From Anthopleura xanthogrammica (lineage: Eukaryota > Cnidaria > Anthozoa > Actiniaria > Actiniidae): 64,000 nucleotides of DNA. Within the stretch, counting starts at the first letter, position 1. The number at the start of each line of letters is the position of its first letter. Made by a program: the position numbers and the translations under genes. The stretch lies in NCBI GenBank assembly GCA_964019055.1, contig OZ025210.1, forward strand, positions 15,020,332 to 15,084,331, in the 5' to 3' direction. The notes below the pieces were generated by a model. That model saw only the letters and a list, made by a program, of their open reading frames with translations, was not told where the DNA came from and searched no databases. Shown here one piece after another: positions 41,065 through 52,055 of the stretch.

Positions 41065-41295
41065 CGCTTTTAGGCAGTGCCTAATTAGTAAATAAACCCC
41101 TCCTAGCGGCTGGGATATCGGCTGATAATGTCCGAGGATGAGAAATTGTCCGAAAAAAGAACATTTGGCCGAGAATTGAAGCTTCCAGGGCAAATGTGAT
41201 ATTTTGAGGACCATTTCTCATACAAGGACATTATCAGCCGATATTCCAGTGAGCCAGAGGAAGTTTATTTACTAATTAGGCACTGCCTAAAAGCG
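41065..41295. mobile_element. MITE with CGCTTTTAGGCAGTGCCTAA termini
   Basis: 231 bp. The inverted arms extend through TTAGTAAATAAAC and CGGCTGATAATGTCC. TATATAGTATATA-like AT-rich flanks lie on both sides. Confidence 0.8.
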
Positions 41296-42003
41296 GATAT
41301 ATAGTATATATTGAATTCAGCAAACTGCATCGACTCGTCATCTCCAGAGTTTTCAAAAATTAATTCTCTCTCGTTTCCAAGCTGGATATAAAAACAATTA
41401 TTTTGGTAAATGAAAGCTGTTTGACATTGAACTATTCTATTGTTTGAGATCGGTTGTCGAATTCTTTGTTGGTTTTTAGTAGTTTATAAAAACAATTTCG
41501 AAAACAAACCAAAAACTTCATTCACGAAACATGGATGCTTACCATTGAAGACATTTACAGTATATTTTGTTGATTTTTTCGTGTTTCCTGCCGTAATTTT
41601 CTCAACCAGTCTTTGTATTTTACCCTCACTTGTTTGTGAAAACCGACTTTCTTTGTTTTCCGTGTTTTTTTCTTTTCTTTTTTAACGTTTTTACCTTCTG
41701 CTGGACGAATATCACTTTGGACGGGGGATATTGCCTGATACCCGTCCTGCACGTGACCCATTTGAACCAATGACAGCGCGCGAAAATTCATCGTTGGGTT
41801 ATAAATCTATTTAGTAAAATTCTACTACTATACTATTGCAAATCCTGCATTCTGATTGGCTAACGTACTCACTATCTATCAGCCGATAGATAGTGGGTAG
41901 AGAAAGCCGGACTTGTTTTGAAAAAATGGCAGCATTTCCTTCGCGCTTTTGTGAAGTTTAGTTTAGTTTAGTATAGTATAGTTTAGTTGAGATTTTTACT
42001 AAA

Positions 42004-42113
42004 ACAATTAGAAGACTCACTCTCGATTTCTATCGGCTTTGATAGTTGACTCGGGGCCGGAGCCCCTCGTCAACTATCAGCCGATAGAAATCTCGAGTTC
42101 GTCTTCTAATTGT
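42004..42113. repeat. 110-bp palindrome
   Basis: ACAATTAGAAGACTC...TTTCTATCGGC pairs with GCCGATAGAAA...GTCTTCTAATTGT. The centre is GGGGCCGGAGCCCC. Confidence 0.85.
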
Positions 42114-42186
42114 TAAATATTAGGTTATGTTCATGATAGTCGCCGGCATTGTTTTCATATTGTAATGGAAATTAGCATAAAGATCA

Positions 42187-43647
42187 GCTAGTCCTAGTTC
42201 TAAAGTTCTGAAATTAGCCGCGCCTGTTATCGTTAGACCGTTAATGACGATCATCAATGGTTCAATTCCCTCACAAATATTTCCCGATGAATGGAAAATT
42301 GCCAGAGTAACTCCCTTGCATAAAAAAGGATCGCGTAATGAGCTGGATAACTATAGACCTATTTCCATATTGCCTGTAGTCAGCAAAGTTCTGGAAAAGA
42401 TTTTATATGAACAACTTTCGAACTATTTAAGATCTAAAAATATACTCTCAGATCACCAATTTGGCTTCAGACAGTCCCACTCAACTGCTTCGGCGTTGCT
42501 GGATTGCACAAACGAGTGGTTTGTTAACATGGACTGTGGCCTAAAAAAATTGGTTGTATTTTTAGATCTAAAAAAAGCATTTGACACCATAGATCATCAA
42601 ATCCTGGTAAACAAACTTGAGGCCTATGGTGTTACAGATAGTACAGTGAAATTATTGTGTTCATATTTAACAACTCGAAAACAGAAATGTCAGGTGAATG
42701 GTATACTCTCGAGTTCCAGGCAAATTTGTTGCGGGGTCCCTCAAGTTTCAATTCTTGGACCTCTTCTCTTTCTTGTCTACATAAACGACTTACCAAATTG
42801 TCTAGATTATACCACACAGAGAATGTTTGCTGACGATACCAACTTAACTGCTAGTGGTAAATATTTAGAAGAAATGGAAGTGCGGGTGAACTATGATCTT
42901 TCTAATGTTAAAAAGTGGCTGTTAGCAAATAAATTGAGCCTCAATGTAGCAAAGACCGAATTTATGCTCATTGGCGCGAAACCAAAATTGAATAGCCTCC
43001 ATGAGCAACCCAAAGTTACAATTGGGGATGAACCAATCAAGAGAGTCTACGACTAAAAGACCCTAGGTGTGCGAATTGATGAATCCCTTACATGGGATAA
43101 GCATACCGATGATATTGCCAAACAAATCTCATGTGCAATAGGCGCTATGAAGAGGCTCAAGGAGTTTGCTGACCGTAGCACACTCATTTCTGTATTTAAT
43201 GGTCTAGTTAAACCCCACTTCAGCTACTGTCGTGAAGTCTGGGATTCGCTTGGGGGTGGTCTTGCCCAAAGACTACAACGTCTACAAAACAGATGCACTA
43301 GATTGATCATGAACTGCAAGAATGAAGCAGGTCAATCAGAGATCGCAATGAGCGAACTGGGCTGGACCACCCTAGCGGAACAAAGAGACCAAGTAAAGGC
43401 TAAATTGATGTTTAAAGTGTCAAATGGCCTAGCACCTTCAAGACTACAACAACTTTTCAAGGATTCGCATGCCTCGAGCAGTAACTACAGGTTGAGAAAC
43501 ATGACAAACAAATTTTCTCGTCCCTCTGTACCCAAAACGGAATTCTTGAAAAACAGTTTTAGTTATAGCGGTGCTAAGCTATGAAATGCACTACCAGAGG
43601 AAATACGAAGCTGCAAATCGCTTACATCCTTTAAACGAAAATTGTAG
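42187..43647 (+). pseudogene. CR1/L2-like LINE reverse transcriptase fragment
   Basis: A 5'-truncated RT reading V-L-K-L-A-A-P-V-I, then F-P-D-E-W-K, N-Y-R-P-I-S-I-L-P, F-L-D-L-K-K-A-F-D-T and F-A-D-D-T-N, with a C-terminal N-A-L-P-E-E-I-R. Two in-frame stops interrupt it: TAA at 43054-43056 between R-V-Y-D and K-T-L-G-V, and TGA at 43582-43584 where the family normally has Trp before N-A-L-P. The endonuclease and ORF1 are absent. It differs in family from the LINE at 4955-8315. Confidence 0.9.
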
Positions 43648-44270
43648 ATATCACTCCTTCGGCCTTTACTTTCATTCTTAATTTTTATTTTATTTCTTTC
43701 TCTCTTTAAACTATTAGTGTTAGTTAGTGTACATTTTTTATGTAATATATTATATTTACAATAGTTTTTCATGTATATTTTAAGCATTTTTATTGTGGCA
43801 CGCCCCTAATGGAAACCAGCATTTGTTGATTTAGGCTAGCGTGTGTAAATAAGGTTGACCTTACCTTCCTAAACATTATATTTTTATGCCAAAAAATGCT
43901 TTAAACTATCCAAAAAAAAATTTGCTTGTAGTTTTGAAACTGTTCAATTGCCCCTGCACCAGAAAATCGAGTTAGGACATTTTAAAAGTCGTTTATTTTT
44001 TGCTGATTTGAAGTTGTTTGCCCCCTCAGCAACCACGTGACTAATCTGCATTACACTACAAAAAAAACATTATGGCGTCCATCGTGAATATAGCCTTTAT
44101 AACATAGATACTATATAACGCGCGCTCTGATTGGATAATATTCTATGAAAAAGAAATGGATGGTTCATAGAGATGGTTCATGCTGACGTCAGCATTGCTG
44201 AAAAAAAAATTTCCAGCAAAAAGTTTTCCCATTTTTTTCTTGATATTAGTCTTAAAATTCTCATTAAGGA
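43648..44270. other. LINE 3' tail and upstream region of the recombinase gene
   Basis: The LINE 3' UTR probably extends to about 43860. The dispersed motif TATAACGCGCGCTCTGATTGG lies at 44113-44133. Confidence 0.5.
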
Positions 44271-45786
44271 ATGGCTAGTAATAGCCCAACATTTGAGTTT
44301 GGGTTTCTCAACTTTGAAGCGGATTCAGAGAACGTGAATGTATCAGAACTTGAGAAAGATAAACAAAACAAAACTGGATCAAATACGAATCGCTTCGCTA
44401 ATCTAACTGAGCGAGATTTAGACAAAATTATTGAAGACAAAGCATCAAAAAAGACAAAGTTAAACACTAACTGGTGTGTTTCTACATTTAAGGGTAAGTT
44501 TCAGATTTTAAACAGTTTTTTTTCTAGTTAAAATTGATAAAGTAAACTTACGAAATATTGAAACCTGACGATAAACAATGAACGAAAACAAAAGTACTTA
44601 CACAATAAATTGATTTAAAAGTTTAATATTACCTCTTGTCTTGTAATTTACAGCATGGTGTAAAGAGAAAAATATACAAACACAGTTGGAAAACATGACG
44701 ATTGGTCAACTTGACGCAAATCTGAGAAGATTTTACGCAGAGGCTAGGAAAAAGGATGGCGAGACGTACGGCAAGAAGACCCTACTAGGTTTCCGCCACG
44801 GCATCGAAAGATACCTTAATCAGCCACAGTTCTCAAGAAATCTTAAGATGTCGACAGACCCCAGTTTTTCAAGATCAAACTCGATGCTGGACGCACAGCT
44901 AGTTCAACTCAAGCGGGTCGGCAAAGAAAACAGTCAACACAAGCCAACGATTGAAGATGAAGACCTGGAGAAGTTAAAAACATCAGAATCACTCTCCCTA
45001 AATGGCCCTCTGTCTCTTCTGCGAAATGTCTGGTTTAATATCATTCTCTTTTTCTGCAGACGAGGCCGTGAAGGGCAGCGAGAACTGCAGAAATCCAGTT
45101 TTAAACTTGAGATCGATGCGAGTGGGAGAAATTACGTAACGATGGCTCACGATGAAGTGTCTAAAAACCACCCAGGTGGCCTGAAAGATACCAGCAGCTC
45201 GGAAAAATATGCAAGGATGTATGAGACGGAAAGTCCCAAAGACGGTTATAAAGCTGTAAAGCTCTATATTTCCAAGCTCAACCCCAAATATTCAGCATTC
45301 TTCCAGTATCCCAGCCGAAACTGGGCGCCTTCCCATGACGTTTGGTACGACAACAAGCCGCTCGGCATCAATAAACTTGACAATATGATGAAGGAAATTA
45401 GTCAAGCAGCCCAACTTTCAAGAGTTTATACTAACCACTCCGTCCGTGCCACAGCAATTACCCTCTGGTCAAATGCTGGAGTTCCTAACCGCCATATAAT
45501 GGCAATTTCTGGCCATAGAAATGAGCAGAGCTTGGCTCACTACAACACTCGTCCTTCGACCGCTCAACTTCTGCACTGCAGCGAAGTCCTTTCCAGCCAT
45601 ATTCAAGGGTCCACGGCGTTAGTTCCCGTTCAGCAATCAACCAACACAGCTTCTAGGTCCGCCACCATATCAGTAAACCATGAGTTGAGGCCGATGATGA
45701 GCAGTTTTGAATCCATTTTCAGCAATTGCACCATTCAAAATGTGCAAGTCGTCGTCTCTTCAGCTTCGGCGAATCCTTCAAAATAA
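44271..45786 (+). CDS. Crypton-like tyrosine recombinase (DUF3504 type)
   Basis: Two exons join in phase: 44271-44493 and 44654-45786 (GT-AG), giving 451 residues. The splice rebuilds S-T-F-K-A-W-C-K-E-K-N, the conserved start of the N-terminal core-binding part (D-A-N-L-R-R-F-Y, R-K-K-D-G-E-T-Y). The catalytic part shows R-R-G-R-E-G-Q-R-E-L (first Arg), N-H-S-V-R-A-T-A (H-x-x-R) and [12 protein letters not shown] (His and Tyr nucleophile). Crypton-derived recombinases integrate or excise circular DNA, and domesticated relatives exist in animal genomes. This copy looks intact. A 13-of-14 inverted match (CCTTTATAACATAG near 44093 and CTATGTTATAAAAG near 46061) brackets it, possibly by chance. 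Confidence 0.88.
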
Positions 45787-46075
45787 CTTTTGATCTTAGC
45801 AAATACTTTTGATCTTTTGAATGGATAAACTTCAAACAAACTTTATCGTTGACATTGAAGTCAAATATTTTTAGAATGGACATCTTTTGTGTTGTATTTA
45901 GACACAATTTAGTGACTCACACTTGTACTTAGCTTCAATAAAAATACTGACTTTGAACTAAATCAAGTTGTTCTATTTTTAGTCTGCATTCGCACGCTTA
46001 GGAGAATTTGTCGCTTGATCAGAACAGAAAATATGACTTTTCGGAGCGAAAAATATCTCGCTATGTTATAAAAGC

Positions 46076-46170
46076 AATGGACAATGTCTAGCTTGTGCGT
46101 CCATCCAATTCGGGATGCACGCGGATAGTTGGGAGAGCACTCAGCTAGCTAGAGATGCTCTCGACTGCGT

Positions 46171-46224
<54 letters not shown>

Positions 46225-46258
46225 GAATTGGATGGACGCACGCTAGACATTGTCCATT
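46076..46258. repeat. 183-bp near-perfect palindrome
   Basis: AATGGACAATGTCTAGC...CCGCGGATAGTTGGGAG-type arms pair with CTCCCAACTATCCGCG...GCTAGACATTGTCCATT. The centre carries a second GAGATGCTCTCGA/TCGAGCATCTC hairpin. It lies directly after the recombinase gene. Confidence 0.9.
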
Positions 46259-46402
46259 CCTTAAATAGACTTACAGTTCTCAGGAGATTGAAATTATATT
46301 GCTTTGTACTCTAAATTGAAGTTCTTTGACGTCACGTGCAAGGGATCTTTGCGATGTAACATGAGGATCCACATAAGGAGGGGGAGCGCATTTTTAAATG
46401 TC

Positions 46403-46413
46403 GTCTTCTTCTT

Positions 46414-46444
<31 letters not shown>

Positions 46445-46530
46445 TTATTATTATTATTATTATTAATGATTTATATAGCGCCTATTCCCTTTAGCCCATA
46501 GGCGCTTTACATCCAAAAAAGAAACTTGAA
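46403..46530. repeat. (TTC)n(TTA)n followed by TTTATATAGCGCC element end
   Basis: Triplets change from TTC to TTA. TGATTTATATAGCGCCTATT and ATAGGCGCTTTACAT then form a short hairpin, a common dispersed-repeat tail in marine invertebrate genomes. Confidence 0.75.
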
Positions 46531-46657
46531 GTAATTAAAGAAAACAAGTCAATAAGTCAATAAGTCAATTGTAGGTATAAGTAGTAATAAATGTAAGTAA
46601 GTAAGTAGGTATAAATGAGTGACGGATCGAGACAGCAGCGAATGAGGACGAAAGAAA

Positions 46658-46668
46658 GAAGGAATAAA

Positions 46669-46712
<44 letters not shown>

Positions 46713-46714
46713 AA
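46658..46714. repeat. (GAAA)n microsatellite
   Basis: About 14 AAAG units. The opposite strand gives a Phe/Leu/Ser polymer frame that is not a protein. Confidence 0.9.
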
Positions 46715-47232
46715 ATCAGAATAATAGTAAAAGAGAGATGGCTGGATAATATAGGCGGGACAGAAGAGTCCATAGTTTTCAGCAAATTAGAAACAACAAC
46801 AATTTACGAGAAAAGAGAAATATAAAATTTTCGATAAATATAATTATATTTAATCATAATATTTGAGAGCCCATGCACTTTACCTCAAAGAATTTAAAAA
46901 AAATAAATAAATAAACGTTCAATAGATCATATTTAGAAAGTGAAAATAATGAACTTTTGCCATTTCCTCAACTTTCTAATATTACAAAAATATGTGATGC
47001 TATCATCACAAAATTCTATTTTTTTGTAAGACTACCAGTTATGTTTGGAGATGAGGTCAGTGATATCAGATCGGCTTTTCTATTATCTGATCCTTATATC
47101 GGTAATTATAAATTGTGTCCAAGGTATTGTAATTTCTATTTCTATTTCACAATATAAATATTTTGCTTGTTTTGTACATTGTTCTTTTCTAAATGTTTAT
47201 TACAAATAGGGACGTCTTTTTTAAATAACTAG

Positions 47233-48310
47233 GTAAAACTCGATTTATCCAAGTTCCACCGAGTACTCTGTACACACCCATTGGAGAAACTGCCAGGTTC
47301 GTTTGGGATTATACTGTTGACAACAAGACAGAAGAGTTTCAGCTATTTTCGCCTGTGTGGTATTACTATGCTAATGTAGCCTGAGTATCAGGCCTTCGGA
47401 GCTGGGGCCTGGGGAGAGGGGAAAGGGAGGGGGGAGGGGGAGGGGAAAGAGGGAAAGGATGGCCTGACACAAATGCATTCATCGGCTCGTGTCAAACATC
47501 TAGATTCTGAATGTTTCTCTGATTGGATAATTAAAAAAAAGAACATTTTACCGGAAATGAAAATCTACAACTTTTGATTTTCTCGAACAGCAGTAATTTC
47601 TTTATAAACTTCAATCTCTAAGCATTATTTTTCTACGAATATATGAACGACAAAGAATTCAAAGAAGCATTGGAAGGGCTCTGAAGTTATGTCCTGGAAT
47701 AGAACTATGTTTAAAGTCTGGTGATCAACAGGAAAGACGTACTCGAGAAATACGACAAGAATAATACAAGAACGACTTGTATGGTAGTTTGATCAGTAGT
47801 AAGATATCCCGTATAAATCGAATATAAGTTGATACCCAGTTCTGAAAAAACAATGACATGACAGCATAATAACCGGAAGTGATTTTCATTGGCTTATATT
47901 TCAAAATGCGCAAGGACTGGTTCGAAGGGGCGGAAGGGCTTGCGATAAGCATTTGTGTCAGGCTCTCCTTCCTCTCTCTCCCCTTCTTACCCTCCCCCCC
48001 CCCCCCCCTATCCCCTCTGAGAGCCTGATACCCTCCCACCCTCCCCTCTGAGAGCCTGATACTCAGGCTAATGCTAATGGGACAGCTGTTAGCATTGGGT
48101 TTGAGCATTTTTTACGAAACTGGAGATGGATTATAAATTTAGGGACGTGCCCTTCAAGACTGTTAAACCCTACCACTCGAGTAAGTAAAGAGTCCACTGC
48201 TACTCTGGTCATTTCTAATGCCACTACTGCTGATAGTGGGATATATGAGATTGTTTTAATGTTGAAGACAGCACGCCAAATAGCAAGTAAAGTTCAACTA
48301 CTTGTCACAA
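47233..48310 (+). pseudogene. Gene 2 V-like exon split by a transposon
   Basis: Parts 47233-47376 and 48080-48310 form one open V-like domain when the insertion and one TSD copy are ignored. Like the others it has Trp at strand B (R-F-V-W) and no Cys at strand F (Y-E-I-V). One codon is missing relative to gene 3 (W-Y-Y instead of W-R-Y-Y). Confidence 0.85.
47377..48070. mobile_element. 694-bp non-autonomous transposon in an Ig exon
   Basis: Inverted termini TAGCCTGAGTATCAGGC / GCCTGATACTCAGGCTA, flanked by a 9-bp direct repeat ATGCTAATG (47368-47376 and 48071-48079). The homologous exon of gene 3 has the uninterrupted empty site TACTATGCTAATGGAACAG. A 9-bp duplication suggests a Mutator- or Merlin-type transposase; an 8-bp hAT reading is also possible. 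The interior holds long G and C runs. Confidence 0.92.
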
Positions 48311-48523
48311 GTGAGTTTTTCAGACACATCATTTTTAACTTTGTTGTTGTTATATTGTATAATTTTAGCCAATAATTGTATTGTTTTTGTTTTTTTACTT
48401 ATTTTGAAACTGAATTGACACGGTAGATACTGAAAGTTAAAGTTAAAAATTTTATTAATGAATTATAGATCAACATTTTTTGTTCAAAATAAATGTTCAA
48501 AGTGTATCATTTATTTGTACCAG

Positions 48524-48776
48524 CGCAGCCAAAATTCACCAGTCAATTCCAGCCAAACAATATAGTCCTTGAGGGTAGATATCTGCGTATCAGTTGTTCT
48601 GCAAATGGAACTCCCACACCAAACATCACTTGGGTGTTACTGAAAGACCAAACAAAGGAGTTAAAAAGCCAAGGAGTAGGTTACGCTGACCTTATCATAC
48701 GGAATATCACAAGGCATCAAAACGGGACATATCAGTGTCAAGCAACCAACAACCCAAATGAGTATCCGGTGGAAAA
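48524..48776 (+). pseudogene. Gene 2 first C2-like Ig exon, 3' end lost
   Basis: Reads R-I-S-C-S-A-N-G-T-P, I-T-W-V-L-L and G-T-Y-Q-C-Q-A-T-N-N with the normal Cys/Trp/Cys pattern. Homology to gene 3 stops at P-V-E-N, and the strand-G end and donor are replaced by repeat DNA with a stop codon. Confidence 0.85.
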
Positions 48777-48806
48777 TCCGGTATTCAGAGCATCTTGAAT
48801 TCCCGA

Positions 48807-49022
48807 GGCGATAGGCAAATCGCGATACAAAACTTATTGCGATTTTGAGCCGCCAATACGAGTTATATTGACGGCGTTGGAAGAAAATATATTCCTTATT
48901 GGTCGTAGTCGCGACGCGACGAAGGTCAATACGGAATATGTTTTCTTCCAACGCCGTCAATATAACCCGTATTGGCGGCTCAAAATCGCAATAAGTTTTG
49001 TATCGCGATTTGCCTATCGCCC
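48807..49022. repeat. 216-bp palindrome that replaced an exon-intron border
   Basis: GGCGATAGGCAAATCGCGA...ATTGACGGCGTTGGAAGAA pairs with its inverse, with a loop around GTAGTCGCGACGCGACGAAGG. Related single-arm sequence continues to about 49080. Confidence 0.9.
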
Positions 49023-49304
49023 GGCAATTATGAGACGACAATACGGGTTTATATTGGCGGCTCTCTCCAAATGAAACTTATAGCAGAATCGCGATACTAC
49101 CTCTTATAGCGTTGGCGTATTGTTATAGCTTTTTTTATGACTAACTTGTCTTTTTATCAATAACTTACCTGCATTTCGCAACAAGTTACCAGATAATATT
49201 ATAGACATTGACTTTCTTACTATAGGATATACGAGTCACTTTGATTTTTAACTTGTGTAACAGCACCATTTTTGTTTTATTGATTCCCTTTTTTGATTGC
49301 CTAG

Positions 49305-49568
49305 ACAAACCTCAAATGACGTTTCTAAACGTTTCTGTCTACAAAAAGATCGTCTTACTTTGTCTACCAAGTGGACAGCCACACCCTTTAATCAAGTGGT
49401 ATTATCCTAGTGGAATGCAAGTTGAATCTGGGGTCACAGATATAACTGGTGGCAGCAGAATGATTCTCGAAATACCAGATAGAAACGTTGGCTTATATGG
49501 AGTGTACAAATGTAATGCAACAAATGAAGTGGGCTGGGAAGTGGGTTACATCAACATTACCCAAATAA
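49305..49568 (+). pseudogene. Gene 2 second C2-like Ig exon
   Basis: An intact 264-nt phase 1-1 exon reading L-L-C-L-P-S-G-Q-P, I-K-W-Y-Y-P and Y-K-C-N-A-T-N-E-V-G-W. It is about as close to the gene 3 exon at 57391 as duplicated exons normally are. It is called pseudogene only because the gene as a whole is broken. Confidence 0.85.
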
Positions 49569-49751
49569 GTAAGGGAAATATTATTTTATTTATATCAGTA
49601 GTTAAGATAAAGATATGTTCATCAAATATAAAAATAAATGGATGTTTTTGTGTTTTTGTAATTTGAATTATTCTATAATTTATCATTACTATTTTGTTAT
49701 CGACTGCTAAACCTGTTCAATTTGCTGACTAAATACCCATATCTTAGCGAT

Positions 49752-50460
49752 ATGAAGCTCAAGCTATCATTTGTTATTTCAGAACGTCCAACAACAATAA
49801 CAGTGACAGATAAATCTGTTATGGTAACCTCGAAACGTGATGTGAAAACAAAAGGTAGCAATGGGAGAGGTAATAGAGTGATTTTACTTTGCTCGTAAAA
49901 AAGTAGTAAGCTAATCTTAATAATGACATTGGAAAAAAATAGAAAATAAAGTTGGACGTGATGAATAACTGTTACCCATATCCTCGCGGTATGAAGCTCA
50001 AACTATCACTTGTTATTTCAGAGCGTCCAATGACAATAACAGTGACAGAGAAATATTTTAGGGTAACCTCGAAACGTGATGTGAAAACAAAAGGTAGCAA
50101 TGGGATAGCTAGTAGAGTGATTTTACTTTGCTCGTGAAAAAGTACTAAGCTAATCTTAATAATGACATTGGGAAAAATAGAAAATATAGTTGGATTTGAT
50201 GAATGCCTGTTACCCATATCTTCGCGATATGAAGCTCAAACTATCACTTGTTATTTCAGAGCGTCCAATGACAATAACAGTGACAGAAAAATATTTTATG
50301 GTAACCTCGAAACGTGATAAGAAAACAAAAGGTAGCAATGGGCTAGCTATCAATAGCTGCTAGAGTGATTTTACTTTGCTCGTGAAAAAGTACTAAGCTA
50401 ATCTTAATAATGACATTGGGAAAAATAGATAATAAAGTTGGATTTGATGTATATGGGTTA
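49752..50460 (+). repeat. Triplicated ~239-bp unit carrying a stalk mini-exon
   Basis: Three tandem units, each with a 72-nt phase 1-1 exon (49783-49854, 50022-50093, 50260-50331) reading R-P-[TM]-T-I-T-V-T-[DE]-K. Gene 3 has the exon once (57885-57956). Because 72 is divisible by 3, every combination keeps frame. Confidence 0.92.
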
Positions 50461-51021
50461 ATTAAGCACCATAATTTTTCTTTCCGCTGCTAACGGGCTT
50501 TTGAGGAAAGGGCGGAAAGGAGAGTAAAACCGAGGGGAATGGGAAGTTTCTTCTTTTTTCCTTTACCACCTTATTTCACCTTCTTTGGAGAACCTGATGT
50601 TATTTTTCTCTTAGATATCATGAAATAAAGTATGAAAAAGCACCATTTATTTATTTCTTTTTTTTTCTTTCTTTATATATTTTGTTTTCTTTCTTTTTTT
50701 TTTAGTCACCCCAACCTCGGCATCATTGCAAACAACACCTAACCATAAATGCGCACTGCCTTCATTAAACGCTTTTTATCAAGGTAAGCATAGCATGTCA
50801 CGAGCCCAATCACACAAAAAAGCTATTCATTGCATCTCATGAATCTAGTACTACTTTTTGCCTCGCACTTAAAGGAACAAGGGTATCAACACCACTAGTA
50901 TTTATAGGAACAAAACAAATGAGTTATGGAAATATAGCTGCAATAGCAAACAATACTATTGGTATTAATTTATTCGATCCCTAATTATTTTTAAATTATT
51001 GTTCATTTCGTTATGGCACAG

Positions 51022-51132
51022 GAAAAATCTTTGCAATTATCAATCTGTCGATAACGTGCGTTTCAGTCATAATCAATGTCATCCTCATAACGTACAATAT
51101 TTACACCAAATGTAAAAGAACCTCTTTTAAAG
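51022..51132 (+). pseudogene. Gene 2 transmembrane exon
   Basis: K-I-F-A-I-I-N-L-S-I-T-C-V-S-V-I-I-N-V is a clear membrane helix, followed by Y-T-K-C-K-R. It is unrelated to the gene 3 TM exon although the ectodomains are homologous. Confidence 0.75.
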
Positions 51133-51767
51133 GTAAGTATGCATTTTTTTATTTGTATTTGTTTTCATTTACTTGTGCTTTTTAACGCTGTTTTCCCCTT
51201 TTACATCAATGAAAAAATGTGATTCTGAAATTGCTTCTGTATTGATGTGGAGGTATTTTTTATTGGCAGATGACAGGAAAGAGATTACAAGGTGATGTAT
51301 TTAGACTCTCGATAGGAGTAAAAACAAAATTACTTGGCTATTTGGCTTTTCTAATATAATAAACAATAATGCCAACTGGAACAGCCTAAACCTAAACGAT
51401 ATTTACTTATAAATACTCAGTGTTCTAGAACTATTAGAGAAACTAGTTTCCTTCGAAATTAAAAAAAAAATGTTTTCTCCAACAGATTTTCCTGCCCAGT
51501 TGTGGCTAGAACACCAAATGAGGTAAGATGATGACATTTGCCTTGATGTTTTTACTTTTAATCAAAGAATACAAATATATTTATTTATCATTTTGATATT
51601 TCCTGATCTATCGTTCCGTCCTTTTTTTCCCTTTCCTCCTATCCTTCCTTCCTTCCCTCTTTTCCTTTGATTCCTCCTTCCTTCCTCCCTTCTTCCTCCC
51701 TCCTTCCTTCAATTCTTTAGCTTCATTTTTTTATTATTTTGCACATCATGTTTTACATAAATATCAG

Positions 51768-52055
51768 GGACCAGTTGCTCTAACCGCAGTTGAGAATTCT
51801 ACTACGAATGATGTTTTAGCCGAAAATGCATCAAAGATATCCTCAAACGAAGACTACGAAAGAATATCAGAAAAATCTGAGCCATCTTCGGATTCCGGGA
51901 ATTCAGCACAAGGGAAAACTTTGTGTGACGTTCAACTTTCACAGACTCACCATGATTATCAAGAGCTTTTAAATAGTGATGCTTTGATGACGATACAAAG
52001 CTATCAGGCACTAAACAGGACTCTAGGAGACCATTGCCAGAAATATGGGACATGA
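51768..52055 (+). pseudogene. Gene 2 tyrosine-rich tail exon
   Basis: A 95-residue open tail in the frame starting at 51768. Tyrosines lie in D-Y-E-R-I, D-Y-Q-E-L and S-Y-Q-A-L; the last two are separated by 11 residues, within ITAM-like spacing (YxxL-x6-12-YxxL). A direct join to 51486-51522 is out of frame and stops after five codons. Either one base was lost at the acceptor or an exon is missing from my model. Confidence 0.65.

Larger units (their letters stand above)
47085..52055 (+). pseudogene. Immunoglobulin-family receptor gene 2, disrupted
   Basis: Its exon order parallels gene 3: signal-peptide remnant (~47085-47128), V-like exon (47233-47376 plus 48080-48310), C2-like exon (from 48524), C2-like exon (49305-49568), three stalk exons (49783, 50022, 50260), a Thr/Ser exon (50706-50783), TM exon (51022-51132), a short exon (51486-51522) and a tail exon (51768-52055). 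The lesions are a decayed signal exon without a usable ATG, a 694-bp transposon in the V exon, loss of the first C2 exon's donor to a palindromic insertion, and a phase clash between 51522 and 51768. The domains themselves are otherwise open, so inactivation seems recent. Confidence 0.8.
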
